Source: Vitis vinifera | Taxonomy: Eukaryota > Streptophyta > Magnoliopsida > Vitales > Vitaceae | Assembly (NCBI RefSeq): GCF_030704535.1 | Contig: NC_081807.1 | Coordinates: 3,141,001 to 3,205,000, forward strand | Direction: 5' to 3' | DNA length: 64,000 bases | In this document: one piece after another, positions 46,262 through 58,249 of the stretch | Numbering within the stretch: position 1 is the first letter of the stretch | Layout: every line of letters begins with the position of its first letter | Position numbers and translations under genes: made by a program | The notes under the pieces: model-generated | What the model saw: only the letters and a program-made list of their open reading frames with translations | Database searches by the model: none | What the model was told of the DNA's origin: nothing

Positions 46262-47768
46262 GATCGAAACGACGCGTTTTGGTGGGGAGTTGTCTGAATT
46301 CTTATAAAGTTGAAGGGCGGTTTCGCAACGTGTGCCTTTCTGCTTGCCTTAAGAATCTTTCCTGGTGTGGCCCATCAATTTTTAATTTTTTATAAATTTT
46401 AAAAATTTTGGTTAAATTATTGTGAAAACATTCGAATTAATTTATAATAAAGCTTTTCATAATTTTGATGGGTTCACGACCATTTGATAAATTTAGATAA
46501 TATTTCTTTTGTAAAAATATTATGATATAGGATATCGAGAAAAATCTTAATACAATATAATTAAAACTAGTTAAAAACTTGTATATTTTAAAATTATTTA
46601 ATTTTTATATTGATGAATTAAAATAAATAAAAAGAGTTTGAAATAGTAAATAAAAATAATTTATTAAATTTTAATATATTTTTTTCTACTTTTTATTTTT
46701 ATTTTTATTTTTTACCATTACATTTTCCCCCAAATTTTCTATAACCAAATATAGTCTTCGTAATATTTTGTAGAGTTATAACTAGCTAAATATTATTTTT
46801 TATATCTCATTAAATCTTGATTTTAATTAAGTAAATTATTTGAAAAGAATTAGAAAATTATTCAAATATAATGTTTTCAATCTATATATAAATAACCATT
46901 AATTTAAATTTCTCAAATATAAGTCAAAAAAACCAAAAGTTAGATGGGGCTCCCTAAGAGGAATAAAAGATTCTTCAAATCTTTAGGAAAAAATTTCAAT
47001 TCTTTTTGAAATTTTGAAGTTTCTTTAAAGAATCTTTAATTTCTTCCAAACGTGCTCAAATGAATTATCAAGAACTTCAAACCTTCAAGATCAAGATCTA
47101 CAAAATACATGTTTGATCCAAAATCAAATTGTTCGAGACTTCTATTAATGTTGTTCAAGCCAATACACAAATCACACTTAACCACAAGTCCAGTTAATAA
47201 CTAAGTACTTCCAAGACTTAAACCATATCAAGTCAATGTCAAAGTAAGCTCACATGACATCAAATCTTCAACAAATACTTGAGAACAAGTTTTTTTTTTT
47301 AAACCCTTGATTAACAACTATGAAAATAAAAATTAATAAAAAAATTGAGATTATGCTTCATTCTTCAAATTAATAAAATCTCAATTTGACGCAATTTTCC
47401 TTTAGGAGAAATTTATCTATATCTATCGTATCTATATTACTTATGAAAGTACTTTTTTTTTTTTTTTCTTAAAAATGACTTTATAAATACCCACAAACCC
47501 AATAACCTAGCTCATTATATGTACCTCGATCATATCAGCCCATTATATATAAGCTTATCCAAACCTAACCAATTATTAATTAATGTTAATTTTTGTATGA
47601 GGGCCACCAAGCCTAAAAGCTCAACTCATAATTTATACAAAACTAATTTAAAACTTATTCAAACCTTTTAAGCCCCATAGTCTATCAAAACTTACCATAC
47701 CCTTGTGTAGAAGTTCAAGTGGAACAACTATGTAAGAAAGGTTTTGGCTCTTGTTGAGACTCAAATGC
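46262..47768. other. DnaJ promoter region and AT-rich intergenic DNA
   Basis: Next to the DnaJ start lies AAACGACGCGTTTT (46267-46280), similar in form to the palindrome upstream of CSN5, and a TTATAAG box near 46300 on the minus strand. Beyond about 46370 it is AT-rich with a MITE remnant (46490-46760, ending ATAACCAAATATAG). No other gene seen. Confidence 0.45.
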
Positions 47769-48016
47769 CTCCTACCAATCTTCAAATGGTCTCACTTTCG
47801 ATCTATCATAAAAGCTAATTTGAAATTCAAGGCAATGAGCAAAATTTAGCCTCTTAGCAATTGTTTGAATAAGCTCACCTTCAATCTATCATAAAAGTTA
47901 ATTTGAAATTGGAGGTGAATAACGAAATTTAGCCTCCTATCAATCGTTTGAATGGTCTTACATTCAATCTATCATGAAAACTAATTTGAAATTTGAGTCA
48001 AATAACAAAATTTAAC
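47769..48016 (+). repeat. Minisatellite, 82-83 bp unit, three copies
   Basis: Units 47769-47850, 47851-47933 and 47934-48016 each start CTC[CT]TA[CGT]CAAT, contain ATCTATCATAAAAGCTAATT or variants, and end AAATTTA[GA]C. Spacing is nearly exact with scattered substitutions. Confidence 0.85.
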
Positions 48017-48019
48017 GGA

Positions 48020-49330
48020 CAACATAATTCTTCTTGCCCATGACTTTTACAACCAACAATGAATTCTTGTGAGTGGAACCTCTGATCTCTAACTCCCTAC
48101 CATCTTCAGGCCTAAAACTCCCTACCTTCACCAAGAACACAAAAACAATTTCTTGGAAAAGGAATTATGTAGTAAAAGTGGGGTTAGATTCGAATTCTTG
48201 ACATGAGTGAATATAAATCCATTATAAATTTTCTAGAAAATCTAAATTTTAGGGGGAAAATGAGTAACGGGTGGTAATTGAGGGAAAATAATGAGAGAAA
48301 AAGAAAGTTTGTAACGTATATGCAAAGAAGAAAATAAAAGAGTATAAGAAAAGTTATTGTATATCAAAGATGACATGTTCTTAAATAATATTTTATGTGA
48401 TGAAAAGATCACTAAGGTAATGGTAGAAAAAATAATTTCATCCTATAACAACCTATTATAAATGGTAATAGACATGAGAATTGTGAGACTATAATTATTG
48501 AGATATTAATGATATAACAACTTATTAAATCCATAATAGATAACACATAGAAGAATGGGATTTAGGCTCCTTGAAATATTAAGAATAACAACTTTTATTC
48601 TTTATATTACTTTGAAGATGTAATTTAGATGTTATTTGAATTTTATATGTTTTAATTTTTTTAAGGTTTTTAATTATTTATTAAGAATGAGTTGTTTTAT
48701 AATTAAAGTTTAATTTTGTTAAACTATTTTATCTTTTCTATTTTTTTTTAAATTTATATGAGACTTTTTAAAACTAATTCTTTAAATTATTCAATCTTTA
48801 TATAGAAGAGTTAAATAAGTGAAATGGGTTTGTAGTACGATATAAAAATAATTTATTGACTTTAAATCTATTTTTTATTTTCTTTAATTTTTTCATTTTT
48901 TTTATTTTTCTTCTTTATTTTCATTCCCTTGTATTTTCTTTTAAACTTTTTAGGAACCAAATATAGCACAAAACTTCTTTTAAAAAAATAAATAAATAAT
49001 AATACTAGAAAATCTATTAGGGTTCCTCTAATTGAATATATACCTAGTTGTCACACATGACTTGAAAGAAACAACTTTAAAGGAGCAAAGAAATCATAAA
49101 ATCAGTAAATAAAAAGTAAATTTCAAGATCAGTAAGCAAAACAAATGCAAATGGAACACCTTAATTAAGCAATTTAAAAGACATTAACAACATTTAAAAA
49201 TCACTTAATATCTTGACATAATATGAATACATGACATAATAGGTTAACATCCTATGAATACCTTCAACTTTAACCACCTAAAAAACCTAAAGTAGTATGA
49301 AATCAAATCAGAATAAAAATTTTAAATAAA
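48020..49330. other. AT-rich intergenic DNA
   Basis: No gene recognised. 48590-48970 resembles the AACCAAA(C/T)ATA-ended MITE family (GGAACCAAATATAGC at its end). Confidence 0.45.
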
Positions 49331-49336
49331 TAAAGG

Positions 49337-49805
49337 TTTAATACGATTTTATCCCTCAACCTATTACATGTTTTGCACATTGTCCTCTTAGGTTTAAAAT
49401 CGAATAAATTAACTTCCAAGCATCTTAAATTTTTTGTTGGCCGATATTAGTTTCAATGGACGAAAATGTCACGTGTTGTGCATGTAATTGAATAAGTAAA
49501 GATAAATTTGTAAATTCAAATACCCAACGGCAAAAATTGATCTTAGGGTTTTAGATGAAGAACAAAGAAGAGAATGAGGGAGAACTCTTTTTGAGGCTTT
49601 TAGTCGATTAAATTTACAAATCTACCCCTACTTCTTTAGTCATGTGCACAGTACGTGACATTTTCATTCATTAAAACTAACACTATTCAATAAAAAATAA
49701 CACAACACTAGCATTTAAGAAGCTTGAAGAACAATTTGTTTAATTTTAAACATAAGGAGGCAATGTGCAAAACACGTAATAGGTTAAGGGTTAAAGTGTA
49801 TTAAA
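49337..49805. mobile_element. Fold-back MITE with long inverted arms
   Basis: 469 bp that is mostly two inverted arms of about 200 bp. Left arm: TTTAATACGATTTTATCCC, then CATGTTTTGCACATTG, then AATGTCACGTGTTGTGCATG. The right arm read in reverse gives TTTAATACACTTTAACCC, CGTGTTTTGCACATTG and AATGTCACGTACTGTGCACATG. No clear target duplication is seen. It could fold into one long hairpin if transcribed. Confidence 0.75.
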
Positions 49806-49809
49806 GTTG

Positions 49810-51785
49810 TGGACTTACATTTTTTTAAGTGTTTTCCAACTTGATGGCGAGACTCGTCTTTTATTTGTAAAAAATTAATTTTTATAAAAAAAAAATGGAG
49901 CCGTCACTTATTTTTGTTTCATTTTAAAAGAAAAATAAAATAAAAAAGAAAAACGTAAGTGTAATTTCATGAAGGAAATACGAGTCCATAAAAACCAAGT
50001 CGAATTCAAAATTAGATTACTTAATGGGAAGCTACGATAATAAGCCATAACACCCTTCTAAACTTTAAATAAATGTCTCTACTAATTAAATTAAAGTAAC
50101 TATAACAACTAACTAGTTAATCAATGAATAACGATGATGATCATTATAACAATAAAGAATAGATAAATAAATAGGGTAGAAATATGCACACACCTTAGCA
50201 ATGAGCAATAATATACTTTAAAATGACACATGGTTAGTACATAGTAATGAACATAAAATCTCATATATATCAAAACAAGTCAAATCAATCATTTATTCAA
50301 TAAACCCAATGACCAAAATCAATTAACAAAGGAATACATCATATATGCTAGGTCTTATTACCACCTCCTATTTTATTTCTGCATTGATTAATTATATAAA
50401 TTTCGCTAATATAGAAATTATAAAATCTATTTATGTTTATAAAACTGGAGTTGATGAAGCAACGCATGGAATATTTGAAGCAATGGATTGCGAGTAGAAT
50501 AGCCAACTGTGCTGCGTCTAGACATTGTAACTACATCTATGGACCCTTGTTTAAAGCACTCACGCTAGAACACTAAATTGGCATATACTTTTTCTTAACT
50601 ATCTATCATATTTTTTTCTCTAGTGTAACCTTTGTGAGGTGGTATAATAAGTATATAAATAATACTTTTAAGTTATTGAAAATGTCCATTGGATTCTAAG
50701 GTATCAAAGCATAAAGAAGAATGGTTGAGAATACCCGAGGGGAAAGAGCTAGAGGACGCCACATAATCGGCTTTCCTAGCCATAGTAAAATCAGCATTGT
50801 TTGCAATCTTTTTCCATTATTCTTTTTGGTTTTATCACTTTTCTTTCATCATTTATACTCATATATTACTCATATTAAGAGTCGTTTGATGGTAATTCTA
50901 GTAAAAGTATATTAAGAGTCGTCTGATAGTAATTCTAGTAAAAGTGTTTTTATTGGAAGTGTTTTGTTTTACAGTGTTTCTTTAAAAAACACTTTTACGA
51001 GAATCAGAAAAGTGAATGAGGACTATTACCTAATTCACCATCTTTTATCCTACTAGATGATTACCTATAACAAAACTTCTCAAATTTTTGTATCACACTC
51101 TAATTTACCATCCTAAAAATAATGCATGTCATGTAGGGATGACAATAGAGGGTCCGAGATGGATTATCTCATCCCAACCTCATCCCCTTTATATAAACCT
51201 ATTCTTATCCTCATCCTAATGAAAAGTTTAAACAATGTGAGGTAAGATTGGATTGTGATAGGTATGAAAATTTTTCATATATCCCTTCGTACCCAATTTA
51301 CTTTTTATTCTTAAATTTTTATAATGTACTTTTTAAAAACATAATTTTTATTTATTTAATACATATTTAACATTTATTAAAGGGGGAAAGTGAAAATCAT
51401 TAAATTAAACTATGGGGGGTATAACAAAGTAACACCCAAACCTGTTCTAGTTTTTTTGAAAAAGAAAATCCTAAACCACTCTTAAACCATATATTTTCAT
51501 CCCAAAATCCATCTCTTACGGCAAAGCAGCATGAGTACCAAATAAATTCACCCCATTGTGATCCTTAAAAGCATGTTACTATTATTTTTGTATATCAAAG
51601 GGCAAATTTGGTACATGAAATAGCATTGCTGTTGTTCCGCCCCTTGTTTGTGGCTTGAGACCTTTTTCAAAATGGATCGGGTATATTACAACTTTGGGTC
51701 ATTTATTAGCAATTAGGAGGCCTCCATTCCGAGATGGGCCTGGAATAGGCAATTCTATTTCACTGGTCATTCAAAAATTGGACCG
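49810..51785. other. AT-rich intergenic DNA upstream of the PPR gene
   Basis: No gene recognised. 50880-50945 has a short direct duplication (AAGAGTCGT[TC]TGATGGTAATTCTAGTAAAAGT type). 51120-51300 resembles a common plant repeat starting GGGATGACAATAGAGG. The in-frame extension of the PPR frame back to 51655 begins with TTG and is probably untranslated. Confidence 0.45.
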
Positions 51786-51789
51786 GTTA

Positions 51790-53577
51790 ATGACCCAAAT
51801 CTTCGTACAAATATCCAAATCCATCCTCTTTGCGTCAATCCCCCTCCTGTGTCTCTCTAGCATGGAGATCACCAGCTTGAGCCAAGCCATGCAGCTACAC
51901 GCACAAATCCTCAAATCACCTGACCCGAAAAAGCAGACCCGGAACCTCACCCCACTCTTCACCTTCGCTGCACTCTCACCGGCCGGCGACCTCACCTACG
52001 CCCACCTCATCCTCAACTCCCTCTCCACTCAAAACTCCTTCTTTCACAACACCATGATTCGAGCCTATTCTCAAACCCCCGACCCGACCCAAGCTCTGCA
52101 CCTCTTCCTCTCAATGCTCTGCCAACCCACGTCACCCCGACCCGACAAGTTCACGTACCCATTCCTCCTCAAGTCATGCGCCCGATTGAAGCAACCCCGG
52201 GTAGGAAAGCAGCTCCATGGGTTGATATACAAGTCGGGCCTAGAATCGGATCGGTACGTGTCGAACGGGTTGATCCATATGTATTCGAGTTGCGGGAAGT
52301 CGGGTCGTGCGTACAAGGTGTTCGGGAAAATGCGTGACAGAGATGTGGTGTCTTGGACATCGATGATCGATGGGTTTGTTGATGATGATCGGGCTCTTGA
52401 GGCTATAAGGTTGTTTGAGGAAATGGTGGAAGATGGAGTTGAGCCCAATGAGGCAACTGTAGTTTCGGTTCTGAGAGCTTGCGCAGACGCTGGAGCAGTT
52501 GGTATGGGGAGGAGAGTTCAAGGGGTTATTGAGGAGAGAAAGATTGGTTTGGAGGCCAATGTGAGAACAGCTCTTATTGACATGTATGCAAAATGCGGGT
52601 CCATTGGTAGTGCGAGGAAAGTGTTTGATGGGATTGTGAATAAGGATGTTTTTGCTTGGACTGCTATGATATCTGGCCTTGCTAACCATGGGCTGTGTGA
52701 GGAGGCTGTTACTTTGTTTGATCAGATGGAGTCTTTTGGCCTAAGGCCGGATGAGAGGACAATGACTGCAGTTTTATCAGCTTGTAGGAATGCAGGCTGG
52801 TTTAGTGAAGGTTTTGCTTATTTTAATAGTATGTGGTGCAAATATGGAATAAAACCGACAATTCAGCACTATGGATGCATGGTAGACCTCCTTGCTCGAA
52901 CTGGGCATCTAGATGAGGCTGAGGAGTTTATTAGAAAGATGCCCATTGAGCCTGATGTGGTTCTGTGGAGAACCTTGATATGGGCTTCTAAAGTTCATGG
53001 TGACATTGATAGAAGTGAGCAGTTGATGAAAGATCGTGGGCTCCTAAAGATGGATTCTGATGATTGTGGGAGTTATGTACTTCTTGGAAATGTCTATGCA
53101 TCTGCTGGGAAATGGCATGATAAGGCAAAGATGAGAGAGTTAATGAATCAAAAAGGGCTTTCAAAGCCACCAGGGTGTAGCAGGATTGAAGTGGATGGCT
53201 TAGTCCATGAATTTGCAGCAGGAGATTCAGGTCACATTGAAGCAGAAAAAATCTATGCAAAATTGGATGAAGTGGAAGAGAGATTGAAAGCAGAAGGGTA
53301 TCATCCAAAACTCTCAGAGGTTCTGCTTGAAATTGACAACAAGGAGAAAGCTTTTCAACTGCGTCACCATAGTGAAAAGCTTGCTGTTGCTTTTGGACTA
53401 ATCAAAACTAGTCCAGGGACTGAAATCCGCATTGTGAAAAACTTGCGATCTTGTGAGGACTGCCACTCTGTTTTGAAATTAATCTCAAAGATATACCAAC
53501 AGGATATAATTGTTAGAGATCGGATCCGCTTCCATCATTTCATTAATGGGGACTGCTCATGTAAGGATTACTGGTAG
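51790..53577 (+). CDS. PPR protein, PLS class with E and DYW domains
   Basis: Intronless, 595 residues from the ATG at 51790; MEITSLSQ at 51862 is the next in-frame Met and may be the true start. Pentatricopeptide repeats bind specific organelle RNAs, and the DYW domain is the cytidine deaminase for C-to-U RNA editing in plastids or mitochondria. PLS repeats run through the middle (for example YVSNGLIHMYSSCGKSGRAY, DVVSWTSMIDGF, ALIDMYAKCGSIGSARKVF). E and E+ motifs follow PGCSRIEVDGLVHEF. The DYW domain has the HSE catalytic signature (HHSEKLA, residues 526-532), the zinc ligands of CEDCH (555-559), and CSC plus the terminal DYW (589-595). The target editing site cannot be read by eye. No paralogue sits nearby. 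Confidence 0.95.
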   Translation: MTQIFVQISKSILFASIPLLCLSSMEITSLSQAMQLHAQILKSPDPKKQTRNLTPLFTFAALSPAGDLTYAHLILNSLSTQNSFFHNTMIRAYSQTPDPTQALHLFLSMLCQPTSPRPDKFTYPFLLKSCARLKQPRVGKQLHGLIYKSGLESDRYVSNGLIHMYSSCGKSGRAYKVFGKMRDRDVVSWTSMIDGFVDDDRALEAIRLFEEMVEDGVEPNEATVVSVLRACADAGAVGMGRRVQGVIEERKIGLEANVRTALIDMYAKCGSIGSARKVFDGIVNKDVFAWTAMISGLANHGLCEEAVTLFDQMESFGLRPDERTMTAVLSACRNAGWFSEGFAYFNSMWCKYGIKPTIQHYGCMVDLLARTGHLDEAEEFIRKMPIEPDVVLWRTLIWASKVHGDIDRSEQLMKDRGLLKMDSDDCGSYVLLGNVYASAGKWHDKAKMRELMNQKGLSKPPGCSRIEVDGLVHEFAAGDSGHIEAEKIYAKLDEVEERLKAEGYHPKLSEVLLEIDNKEKAFQLRHHSEKLAVAFGLIKTSPGTEIRIVKNLRSCEDCHSVLKLISKIYQQDIIVRDRIRFHHFINGDCSCKDYW

Positions 53578-53579
53578 CG

Positions 53580-55210
53580 GGAAGATTTATGTTTGAATAA
53601 TGATTCAAACAGAGCTTTACGGCACATGTCATGTATCACATGAATAGAAAAGCAAAATTTGTAGAGGTAACTTCTTAATTTCAGAGCTTATGACAAATTC
53701 TTTCATTTGATGCAAAGTGTATGCTTCAATTTCATCAGTTAAATTGTTGGTTTCTTGTTCTTGTGTCATCATGAATAGCACATATTTTAGTTCATTAAAA
53801 TCCAGAAAATCCAGAAAGATAAAAGAAAGCAAAGAACTCTCTTCATAAGATGCTACTAGATAAATGAAAATTTTGAACGTATAAGCCTCATAAATTGCTC
53901 TTAGGAGAGTTGAAAAAAGTTCCAATAATACTGCTATCTAGCACTGACTATTACTCCCAAATTTGAGAGTAAGAGTATGAACACTATTCAAATGGAAATG
54001 TTCTGCCTGCTTCTGAGCTTGGAGGTATTAATAGGCGTAAAATCAATCATCTCCTGAATGACCTGCAGGGACTAAGTCTCGGCCTCATCCCTAGCAATCT
54101 TGTTCAAAACTTTCTTTCATGTCATATTGATAATCTTATGTTGTAGGTAGGGCTACATATTGGCCCAGGTGGCCCACATAGCACCTTTTGTGGCTTTTCC
54201 AGACCATGCTTGGTCCTCTGAGATCCTCAAATAATTGGACAAAAGACAAATATTTAAACTGTGATGCTTTTCTGGGGCGAGTGGCATATAACCAACCATA
54301 CGATATGTTCATGAGAAGTATATATCTAGCATTAAATTGGCTTGAACCTGATTTTCCTTGTCTGTCACACCAATTAGGAGATGATAGAAATTTTAGTACT
54401 TTTGTCCACCATAAAATTTTTAGGGGTGAAAAGAGGTTATATCAATGGATACCCTTGTGGTGAAAGAAGCTGTGCAAATTTGCAATAGAAGGTTATATCA
54501 ATGATAGTTGGACTGTTTTAAGATTGGTAATTTGATAAGCATGGGTATCTGATTCCATCTTGGCATGGCTTTTGACATGTGTGCCAGCTGTTTTAAATTT
54601 ACTGAAGGATATAACCAAGGTTAGTGGAATAGTTTTCAATCTGTGAATTTCCAGAAAACCAATTCCCTTAGGGACCTTAGCTTGTCCAAGTTGCTGAATT
54701 AATGAGTGAATTTTGACAACCGACTTCATTGACTTTTTTCAACCGACTTTCTGCTTTTGTGTCCAAATATTTGCTTAAAAGAACCAAATATTCCAAAACT
54801 TTTCTTTTATTGTTGTATTTTGCAAAAATTTGTTAAAGGAGAATAGACTTGTAAATTCAATTTGATTCAAAACTGCTATGAGGTTAATATTTAAGGATCA
54901 ATGTATAATTAGTAAGCATTAAAAGTCCCACTTTGACATATAATTAAGCAGAAGAATAGAAAAGTGATACTGATTGCTTTGCTTTTCTTTCTTTTTAGTT
55001 GCATTGGCTTGATGACCTTTTCTCCCTTCCTTTTTCATTGTATTGGCTGAGTGATGTAAGCATAACATATTCACTTTTTTGTTATTGTATTTAGATGATC
55101 TTAACATATACTGTTCTCCCTTGACTACCTTAACAGTCAGGGAGTGGTATCAAACCAAGGCTTGTGGTGTCAAGAGAAATGAACTTAGGACTATTCTCTT
55201 ACCCGTGAAG
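53580..55210. other. Intergenic DNA 3' of the PPR gene
   Basis: No gene recognised. Composition is more balanced than in most of the window. Small open frames (54188-54463, 53629-53925) show no family resemblance. The first few hundred bases should include the PPR 3' UTR. Confidence 0.4.
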
Positions 55211-55217
55211 TAATAAC

Positions 55218-55250
<33 letters not shown>

Positions 55251-55338
55251 TGAATATTTAATTGTGTTGCTAAAGCTCTCTCCACCCACCATCAATATTC
55301 AACCAGTGAGACAATACTCTCAAGTTAAGCTCTTCCTT

Positions 55339-55370
<32 letters not shown>
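55218..55370 (+). repeat. Two (TC)n microsatellites
   Basis: (CT)n at 55218-55244 and (TC)n at 55343-55370, about 100 bp apart. Both are perfect and likely length-variable. Confidence 0.9.
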
Positions 55371-55376
<6 letters not shown>

Positions 55377-55867
55377 GTGATTCTCTGATTGTCATGATCA
55401 AATCTCAAAGAGGCAACAAAGTTCTTCATCAATTCCTGGCTAACATCATCGCTGTTGCTTTACTCAAATAAGATTTGATTTAAAAATGGTAATTCCCCCA
55501 CTAAACAAAACAAGGAAAGAACACTTTTCCTCATTTCATGTGAGCCATTCAATTGCATGGCTGGCCACATGCTCTTCACCATCCCTTAACTAATGTCCTT
55601 GCAGTTCTTTTTCTATCATGCAATCAAATCCAAAAGGAAAAAGGTAGGACAGGAGATTGGCTCATCCTTGTTCCCTCTTTATATTTTGATGATGGGCCTA
55701 TTAGAAAATTACTACCACCTTTTTCTTCTTTTCAATTTTTTCAGGCAGAAGATTGGAGACCACCATGCCTAAACTCACCGACTTCTTACTTTACCTGTTG
55801 TTTAGTACTTTTTCCTGATATACAAAGCATATAGTGGCAGAAGAATGGGACGGGCTCACAGTCATTA

Positions 55868-56030
55868 CAGATACTATGCACATGTTACTTGTCGAAAATT
55901 AATTAGCTCAAAAAGGGAGTCAAATAATCTAAAATCTTTAAATTATTATAAATACTATGCACATGTTACTTGTCGAAACTTTATTGGTTCCTATGAGTTA
56001 AATAACCTAAAATCTTTAGGTCAATCGGTA
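55868..56030 (+). repeat. Tandem duplication, 81 bp period, two copies
   Basis: ATACTATGCACATGTTACTTG followed by TCGAAA occurs at 55871 and 55952. Both units continue with AAATAATCTAAAATCTTTA or AAATAACCTAAAATCTTTA. Confidence 0.8.
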
Positions 56031-56195
56031 CTCCAATTGTTTCTACAAAATAATTAGACTAGAAATGTTTTATTTTTATTGGATGAAGCATGTATCATTT
56101 GGTCTTTGACATGTAACATTATTATTATCCCACCAATATGCTATGACATTGTGGTATGTGAAGCATGCAAGACAAATAAATCATGGGGAAAGTAC

Positions 56196-56285
56196 ACCTT
56201 GTGGCCAGGCTCAAGTGGGGCAAGGCTTGGGGTTGGGGAGGGTGAAGTTCCAGGTTCAATTCCATGTAAGAGCTGAAAAAAACAC
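56196..56285 (+). mobile_element. Possible tRNA-derived SINE head
   Basis: Contains an A-box-like TGGCCAGGCTCAAGTGG and a good B box GGTTCAATTCC (56253-56263), separated by a G-rich stretch. This is the RNA polymerase III promoter layout of plant SINEs. It lacks cloverleaf pairing of a real tRNA. The 3' end is unclear. Confidence 0.45.
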
Positions 56286-57317
56286 TCTACATATCAAGGA
56301 AAAAGAAAGGAATCATGAGCAAAGTTCCCTTTTCCAGGAAAGCAACTTCCTACAACAGAATATATAAGAATGGTTACTCTTTGACTTTGTACAGCACAGA
56401 ACTTGGTTTCAACAAATTTCATTCTTATTGCTCTGCAAACTCACTGGTTACCTAAGTTTTCTTTAATTATTTGACCTCGTTTTCCCTGATGCCAAACAAA
56501 CCTAAAATATATACAATTATGATCAGCCCCTTGGTAGTTATGACGGTCTTGACTAACTCCCTATTGTTTCAGGTATTCCATGGAGCCAAAGAAAAGATAG
56601 GCATTGCCTTCTTTCCATCCATCTTTGTTTTATTTGTATGAAAGTGGAGGAATATGGGCACCTATAAAAACAAAAGGTGAGGAAACTTAGAGGGGAAAAC
56701 CATTAAAGAAAAAAAAAAGAGTGAGAAAAGACACAGAAAGATAAGTTTCTTAGTATAAGAAAGGATCTTAAAAAAGTTATTCTCAATGCTAAATATAATA
56801 AAAAATTTCAAAGCGGGTTCTTATGCTTATTGCTTTTAAGATTTTGAGATTGCTTTCTTTACTAGCTCTCCGTCAAATCCTGTTTACTTAAGATAAGTCA
56901 TGCCTACCTACCTTTGTGTACCATAGATCACCATTATTGCTTATATCTTTAGTTCTCCAGCCTTAATGTAAAATGCTTCAGCGATCATCATCTAGGCCTT
57001 TTGCAGGCCAAATTTTTCTTTTTAACTGCAAAAGCTATAAGACTTATTGATCTGATTTCTACACAATTCATGCCATTTGTGTAAGCATCGATCATTAAAG
57101 TGAAAGCACCATATACTTGCTTCACCCATATCTAATGCATATTTGGCAGGGGATTGACATCAGTTGATTGATCTAGAACACACTGTGAAGGTCTTGTATT
57201 TCATTACCTAACACCATATCATGTGATACAGGAGGCCTGGAAAATTTTTCTTTAATTCGTTTCAACTTTAGATGCCACATTTTATGTTATGCTGTCTACT
57301 GATTTCAATTTTTTCAG

Positions 57318-57427
57318 GCTAACCTGATAGAATGGCAAGATGGTCATTACAAATGGGCATGTTGCTTTTCTTGTGGTGGGCGATCATCGATTGCCTTACA
57401 TGCTACGCTTGAAAAGGGTCAAGGAAA
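57318..57427 (+). other. Orphan internal-exon-like fragment
   Basis: Starts after a strong acceptor (TTCAATTTTTTCAG) and ends at a strong donor (AAA/GTAAGT). The 110 bp between is open in one frame and reads ANLIEWQDGHYKWACCF, then SCGGRSSIALHATLEKGQGK. Composition is coding-like. I do not recognise the family and see no partner exons, so it may be a captured or relict exon. Confidence 0.35.
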
Positions 57428-57439
57428 GTAAGTGACATG

Positions 57440-58245
57440 AGCGCTTACGAAACTATGATTATATGCATGAAATTGTGACTAAAACATGACAGCTCTTGTC
57501 CCCTTATAATGTCTTGTATTTTATAGAAGTAAAAATAAGGCATTAGGACAAGTGGGAGATTGAATTTTGCAAAGAATCTTTAATCACATTGCTTTGGTTT
57601 TGCTTTCTTTATTTGAGATGGAAGTACAAAAGTTATTGGAATCTTAAGAAAACCAGAGCCTCCATTTCTCTATAAAAATCGAGTTGGAGCCCATTTGCCT
57701 TGTACCATTGGCTCTTTCTGCACATGGAAAGTTTCAAGTTATTTTTTTTCCTTTGCCCTTTGAGGTAGTTAGTATTCCTCTGTGGACATTCTCTGCTTTG
57801 TTTCAGTATCTGAAAGACTTGGATTATTTCTATTGCCTTTTCATTGAATGCATATATACCTCAGATATTAGAGTTCATTTTTAATGCTCCAAGTTCCATC
57901 AATGATGAATTCTATACCTTGAAATGCTGTTGTAGACAAGTTGAAGTTGTTTATTTCTTCCCAAAACATACTTGCTGTCTCATTAAGTATTATTTTTGGG
58001 CAATAGTGCAGGCAGATCTTATAAAACTAATAGACTACTCTTTCTAGCTTTTTTTCTGAGGCATCATGTGTTCTAGTACTTGTTTTCAAAACATGGTTCC
58101 CTGCACGTGGGCTTTACTCCACCACTACAACAACACTTCTCCTCTGCAAGATCATGGGCCCCTTCCTTTTTTTCCACTTTTCATCTTCATACTCCTGTAG
58201 CATTTGAGTTTTAACATGTCTTAATCTTCAATCAACTTGTTCCTT
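57440..58245. other. Intergenic DNA
   Basis: No gene recognised. Small open frames only, with no protein character. Confidence 0.35.
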
Positions 58246-58249
58246 TAGG

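Noticed and set aside
51655-51789. N-terminal extension of the PPR protein
   Set aside because: The frame there opens with TTG; the first ATG is at 51790.
52240-52689. 149-codon minus frame opposite the PPR gene
   Set aside because: Antisense shadow of a long conserved coding sequence.
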